Source: JAAZIN01 sp964464625
Lineage (GTDB): Bacteria; Bacillota; Dethiobacteria; DTU022
DNA: 18,464 bases
Direction of reading: 5' to 3'
Assembly (NCBI GenBank): GCA_964464625.1
Contig: CAYXKD010000039.1
Span: 1-18,464, forward strand
Shown piece by piece: positions 15,282-18,464 of this stretch. A program made the translations under genes and the position numbers. Numbering within the stretch: the first letter of the stretch is position 1; each line of letters starts with the position of its first letter. Below the pieces are notes generated by a model that had not been told where the DNA came from, did no database searches, and saw only the letters and a program-made list of their open reading frames with translations.

Positions 15282-16499
15282 CTACCCAAAAACACCCTTT
15301 TGCTGCATTGCTTCAATCTCCTGATCAGCATAACCGAGAGAGAGGAGCAGATCTTTTGTGTCTCTGCCCAGTTCAACCCCGGTATTTTTATATGCCGGGC
15401 TGTATCCGGAGAATTTGATGGGGTGGGCGATCTGTTTTACCATCTTGCCATCGGGCCCGGGCACATCGACAATTAACTCTCTTTGAATTGCCTGCTCACT
15501 CTTCACCGCTTCGGAGAATGTCAGCACCGGCTCGGCGCAGGCATCCTCATTTTTAAATACTTCAATCCAGTGCTGCAGCGGCTTCTCTTTTATTTTTTCT
15601 GCAACCTTCTCTTTAAGTTCAGCTGTAAAGTCAGATTGGACAAATGTCTTGATCAGAAGCTCTCCGGGTTCTGTTTCTGCAACAAGGTGCCCCAGATCTA
15701 AAAGCTCACAAAACCGGCTAAGGAATTGCGGCTCAACGCCGCCGAAGGAGAGGTATCTTCCATCGGCAGTTTCGTAAAAACCGTAAACGGAGCCCCCACT
15801 TAACGGCTCTGTTTCATAACCGGCAACCACGCCGCCTGACAGCTCCTTCGCAGCGGCTACCGCATGGTAGGGAAAGAGACAATCTGTCATGGCAACATCT
15901 ATGTACTGCCCCTGACCTGTTCTGCTCCTGTAGATGACAGCGGAAAGGATGCCAGTTATCGCATTGTAAGATCCGGAACCGATATCTGCCACCTGTATTC
16001 CCATCACCACCGGACCGATCCCTTTTTTCCCTGAATAGGACATAATCCCTGAATGGGACAGATAGTTAATGTCATGACCGGCCTTCTCCCTCAAAGGGCC
16101 CGTTTGCCCGTAACCACTCAAAGAACAATAAATCAGGCTCTTGTTAATGGAAGATAGTTTCTCATAAGAGAGACCGAGCCTATCCATAACCCCGGGGCGA
16201 AACTGCTCTATCACGATATCATAATGCTCCAGGAGCCGCTCCACAACAGCAAAAGAATCCTTGACTTTTAGATCCAGGGTTACCGATTTTTTATTACGGT
16301 TCAGATAGGCATGGCTGAATGAGATCTTCCCTTCATCATCAACATAGGGGGGCAAAATTCTGACGGGATCGATCCGTGTGGGAGATTCTATGCGGACTAC
16401 ATCTGCCCCGAGATCAGCCAGCACCATGGTGGCATAGGGACCGGGTAATTGCGTGGTAAAATCAAGGATTTTCAGATTGCTGAGCAATCCATCATTCAT
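15282..16499 (-). CDS. Class III (CaiB/BaiF family) CoA-transferase
   Basis: The 405-residue product should transfer CoA between a CoA thioester and a carboxylic acid through an aspartyl-CoA anhydride. Family marks: LKILDFTTQLPGPYATMVLADLGADVVRIE at the amino end, NRNKKSVTLDLK (68-79), VIEQFRPGVMDRLGLSYE (96-113), YCSLSGYGQTGP (124-135), and AGHDINYLSHSG with the expected catalytic D143. Length fits the family (about 390-440). ATG at 16499 follows AAAGGTGGG by six bases. The gene lies 143 bases after the dehydratase-like gene on the same strand, probably the same transcript. Together they suggest activation of a hydroxy or unsaturated acid to its CoA ester. Substrates cannot be read from sequence in this family. 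Confidence 0.93.
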   Translation of the reverse strand: MNDGLLSNLKILDFTTQLPGPYATMVLADLGADVVRIESPTRIDPVRILPPYVDDEGKISFSHAYLNRNKKSVTLDLKVKDSFAVVERLLEHYDIVIEQFRPGVMDRLGLSYEKLSSINKSLIYCSLSGYGQTGPLREKAGHDINYLSHSGIMSYSGKKGIGPVVMGIQVADIGSGSYNAITGILSAVIYRSRTGQGQYIDVAMTDCLFPYHAVAAAKELSGGVVAGYETEPLSGGSVYGFYETADGRYLSFGGVEPQFLSRFCELLDLGHLVAETEPGELLIKTFVQSDFTAELKEKVAEKIKEKPLQHWIEVFKNEDACAEPVLTFSEAVKSEQAIQRELIVDVPGPDGKMVKQIAHPIKFSGYSPAYKNTGVELGRDTKDLLLSLGYADQEIEAMQQKGVFG

Positions 16500-16524
16500 T
16501 AAATTCCCACCTTTACGTTATAAT

Positions 16525-16620
16525 CTATATTTCAGCCCTTATTGCGCCAACGTTGATCGCGACGATCTCACTGGCTCTCCTTTTGTAAGGATCGATAGGA
16601 GCCCCGATGAAGGGCATCAT
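16525..16620 (-). CDS. Small open frame of 31 codons between dehydratase and CoA-transferase genes
   Basis: ATG ATG at 16620/16617 opens a frame encoding IGAPIDPYKRRASEIVAINV to a TAG at 16525. The residues read like ordinary protein, and the frame stays open upstream into the end of the dehydratase gene. No clear ribosome binding site precedes it. It could be a translated small peptide coupled to the dehydratase, or the remnant of a deleted gene. It is unlike any short peptide I recognise. Confidence 0.25.
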   Translation of the reverse strand: MMPFIGAPIDPYKRRASEIVAINVGAIRAEI

Positions 16621-16642
16621 CTTTTGTGAAGCCGGCGAATCT

Positions 16643-18112
16643 TCAGCTTTTCGGCTCCATCCCGGCAATTTTACGCACAATGTCCTTCCTGGCTTCGATA
16701 TCGTACTGGGTGGTAATGGCGATCTGCTCCATGATGGGTGAACCGCCGCCGTGATAAGCGCCGTACATCAGGGAACCGGCGGAACCTGACAGGGCAAAAT
16801 CAATGAAAGCCAGCCAGAATTTTATCTGCTCCTCAACAGGGATATCCCGGTTCCGCATCAGGTATTTCTCCAGCAAATCCTTTGTCTCCGGGCCGGTTAA
16901 ATCCTTTTCATAGGGGAATGTGGCGGGCATGCCGCCGGCGATGTTGCAGAGGATCTCTTGCTCATGGAATACAGCCTCCCCAGTAAGGCACCGCCCCACA
17001 TTACAATAAATGGAATCAGGGATGCAGCTTCCAGGCCCGTAGGGAATAAAGCCCATACCGGGCATGTATATCTCCGCTTTCCCCATCGCCGAAGCGGTAT
17101 ATCCGGCAGCATAGCCCAGTTCCCCCGTCATGATTAGCTGCGAAAGCATCTCGCGAACATGGGGGGTTCTTTCGATCCCATTGATCTCCGCCGCCAGGGC
17201 GGCCAGGCCGATGACAAAGTCAAGCATGGCCGGCTTGCAGCCGGAGTAAGAATGGCGGTGGAACAGAGCGAAAAGCAGCGCCGCCGCACCTCCGTGCAGC
17301 GTCTCACCGCAGAGAAATACCCGTTCCCAGGGAACAAAACAGTCGTCAAAGATGATGTAGGAATCGGTAAAGCCGTATTCAAAACCTCTCTGGTAATGAT
17401 CGCGCTTTCTGTAATTGTGGAAATGGACAACCTGTTTGACTCCATCGTAGTCGGAAGGCACGGCAAAAGCGACTGCATAGGCTTTCTCTTCTTCCCTGAG
17501 AGCGCGGGTGGGCACCACCAGAATTTCGTCGGAAACAGAGGCTCCCGAGATATGCACCTTGGAGCCCCGCACAACGATGCCATCGCTTTTCTCCTCCACC
17601 ACACGAACATACATGTCGGGGTCGCTCTGCGCCGCGGGCCGCTTCAGCCGCTCCCCTTTGACATCGGTTTGAGCACAGCTGGCCACCCAGTCCTCTTTTT
17701 GAAATTCTGTCAACCACTTGATCCAGTTATCATGGTATGCAGTTTTCGCGCGGGGATCTTTCTCTGTTTCAAAGGAGACGGCATGCAGGGCATTGGCGGC
17801 ATCTATACCCATGCAGCGCTGAATACAGAGACCCACCTTGTTGCAAAGAAGCCTGGTCATATCCTGCTTTTTATGCAGATCTTCAGGGTTTTGATGGATG
17901 TGATTAAAGCGGTTGATCGTCTCTCCTGTCAGGTGGGAGGTGGCGGTGCAGAGATCCCTGCTTTCAGGATCCCAGGCAGCATCAAAGGTTACACCCAAGA
18001 CATTAATAGCGCTCTCCTGCCGTTCATCAAGGCGGTCAACTTTTTCCCCGCCTGAATAGAGGTTGCGATTCATCTTGCCCAATCTTTCCATATACTGTTT
18101 CCTCGTCCTCAT
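16643..18112 (-). CDS. 4-hydroxybutyryl-CoA dehydratase / vinylacetyl-CoA isomerase-like enzyme
   Basis: The 489-residue product belongs to the 4-hydroxyphenylacetate 3-hydroxylase/4-hydroxybutyryl-CoA dehydratase flavoprotein family. The clostridial enzyme (AbfD) uses FAD and a [4Fe-4S] cluster to turn 4-hydroxybutyryl-CoA into crotonyl-CoA. All four cluster ligands seem present: C96 and C100 in GLCIQRCMGIDAANAL, and H285 and C292 in FHRHSYSGCK, with the same spacing as C99, C103, H292 and C299 of AbfD. Y289 and K293 match its Y296 and K300. The flavin-binding middle reads DPDMYVRVVEEKSDGIVVRG. The cluster separates it from the oxygen-using hydroxylases of the family. I chose ATG at 18112, seven bases after AGGAG; ATG at 18118 is only one base from it. 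A CaiB-type CoA-transferase lies downstream. The exact substrate may differ from 4-hydroxybutyryl-CoA. Confidence 0.9.
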   Translation of the reverse strand: MRTRKQYMERLGKMNRNLYSGGEKVDRLDERQESAINVLGVTFDAAWDPESRDLCTATSHLTGETINRFNHIHQNPEDLHKKQDMTRLLCNKVGLCIQRCMGIDAANALHAVSFETEKDPRAKTAYHDNWIKWLTEFQKEDWVASCAQTDVKGERLKRPAAQSDPDMYVRVVEEKSDGIVVRGSKVHISGASVSDEILVVPTRALREEEKAYAVAFAVPSDYDGVKQVVHFHNYRKRDHYQRGFEYGFTDSYIIFDDCFVPWERVFLCGETLHGGAAALLFALFHRHSYSGCKPAMLDFVIGLAALAAEINGIERTPHVREMLSQLIMTGELGYAAGYTASAMGKAEIYMPGMGFIPYGPGSCIPDSIYCNVGRCLTGEAVFHEQEILCNIAGGMPATFPYEKDLTGPETKDLLEKYLMRNRDIPVEEQIKFWLAFIDFALSGSAGSLMYGAYHGGGSPIMEQIAITTQYDIEARKDIVRKIAGMEPKS

Positions 18113-18146
18113 GCCCATACTCCTCTCCGGAATTTGTTTTCACTAA

Positions 18147-18350
18147 TCAGGCATTGCCCCGCCCACACCTGATCGTTTGCTGCAAAGAGAAGAGGCCGGT
18201 CTCTTTACAGCTTTCTTCCTTGATTCTTTCCCGCAACTCCTTCCATAAGATTTTTCCGGTACCCTTTCCAGGTAAAGAGCCGGCCCCATCGTCCCCAGGG
18301 TAAAGGCCGTGGCAAAGGCGATCCGGAAAACAGATGATGATGGCCGGCTC
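18147..18350 (-). pseudogene. Remnant of an acyl-CoA ligase carboxy terminus
   Basis: A minus-strand frame from 18350 to a TGA at 18147 encodes GSLPGKGTGKILWKELRERI and IKEESCKETG. This matches the A10 motif at the end of AMP-forming acyl-CoA ligases (LP.T.TGKI..ELR), whose lysine is needed for adenylation. The rest of a ligase (normally 500 or more residues) is absent and the frame is closed upstream by a TAA, so only a scrap of about 40 codons is recognisable. It ends 35 bases before the dehydratase start and on the same strand, suggesting the operon once began with a ligase. A different frame of the same DNA (18143-18352, GTG start) shows no family likeness. Short motif length limits certainty. 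Confidence 0.4.
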
Positions 18351-18416
18351 ACTTATTTAAGACAGAATGCACCAAAACCTTAGCATCACAAAGCGTAACC
18401 CAACTATTCAGATATG

Positions 18417-18450
18417 ATTATACCTTACCAAATGTCTGACTACTTGTCAA
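18417..18450 (-). promoter_or_regulatory. Candidate FadR/GntR-type operator with promoter hexamers
   Basis: Minus-strand AGTAGTCAGACATTT is an imperfect palindrome around GTC-A-GAC (18434-18440), the core of operators bound by FadR-subfamily GntR regulators (consensus TGGTCnGACCA). It sits between TTGACA (18445-18450) and TATAAT (18417-18422). The hexamers are excellent, but the 22-base spacer is too long for a normal sigma-A promoter. It is about 305 bases upstream of the dehydratase ATG and would read toward it. Confidence 0.35.
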
Positions 18451-18464
18451 TATTTGCCCTTCTC

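Noticed and set aside
17159..18055. Open frame of 298 codons on the plus strand
   Set aside because: It is antisense to the dehydratase-like gene, which has all expected ligands. It is a codon-usage shadow.
18143..18352. Minus-strand frame of 69 codons starting GTG at 18352
   Set aside because: It has no ribosome binding site and its product is unlike known proteins, whereas the frame one base over encodes the ligase motif.
1..18464. CRISPR array, tRNA or rRNA genes
   Set aside because: No regularly spaced repeats, cloverleaf-like sequences or conserved rRNA segments were noticed.

Overview
The window looks like the chromosome of an anaerobic Firmicute (Clostridia, plausibly of the Peptococcaceae type). 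This is inferred from near-consensus GGAGG ribosome binding sites, frequent GTG starts, sigma-A-type promoters, a corrinoid methyl-transfer pair and an oxygen-labile 4-hydroxybutyryl-CoA dehydratase-type enzyme. No rRNA, tRNA, CRISPR array or intact transposase was seen, and a species cannot be named.

Left part (1-5.4 kb). The amino-terminal 494 codons of a secreted beta-rich protein run off the left edge on the minus strand. A roughly 600-base intergenic region leads into a complete RecQ helicase (+). Behind recQ is a scrap zone: a frameshifted and truncated ParE/RelE-like toxin, a probable antitoxin remnant overlapping it by 8 bases, and a third broken small frame. A compact gene then fuses an excisionase-type helix-turn-helix to a Uma2 (PD-(D/E)XK) domain (+).

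Middle part (5.5-9.5 kb). This stretch is visibly AT-richer. It holds a stop-interrupted unknown gene (-), a two-gene operon (VanZ-like membrane protein, then a membrane-anchored DUF4352 protein, both -), a clear terminator, and a second two-gene operon with overlapping genes (corrinoid protein, then URO-D-family methyltransferase, both -). The second operon has a textbook promoter and a leader of about 175 bases.

Signalling part (9.7-15.2 kb). A 1170-residue soluble hybrid histidine kinase (five PAS domains, a short GAF-like segment, HisKA, HATPase and receiver) is divergent from a protein with two HD domains, the second an HD-GYP c-di-GMP phosphodiesterase. The roughly 670-base spacer between them carries a promoter overlapped by an inverted repeat, and a 29-base REP-like hairpin.

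CoA part (15.3-18.5 kb). On the minus strand, a 4-hydroxybutyryl-CoA dehydratase-like flavo-iron-sulfur enzyme is followed by a class III (CaiB/BaiF) CoA-transferase. Upstream of the dehydratase is a short frame resembling only the carboxy-terminal lysine motif of an acyl-CoA ligase, suggesting a decayed ligase. Near the right edge is a GTC-N-GAC palindrome of the FadR/GntR operator type. The transferase would activate a carboxylic acid as its CoA ester and the dehydratase would act on a hydroxyacyl-CoA. No single described system spans the window; the most interesting points are the CoA pair with its ligase remnant, the orphan corrinoid pair, the helix-turn-helix/Uma2 fusion and the kinase/HD-GYP pair.
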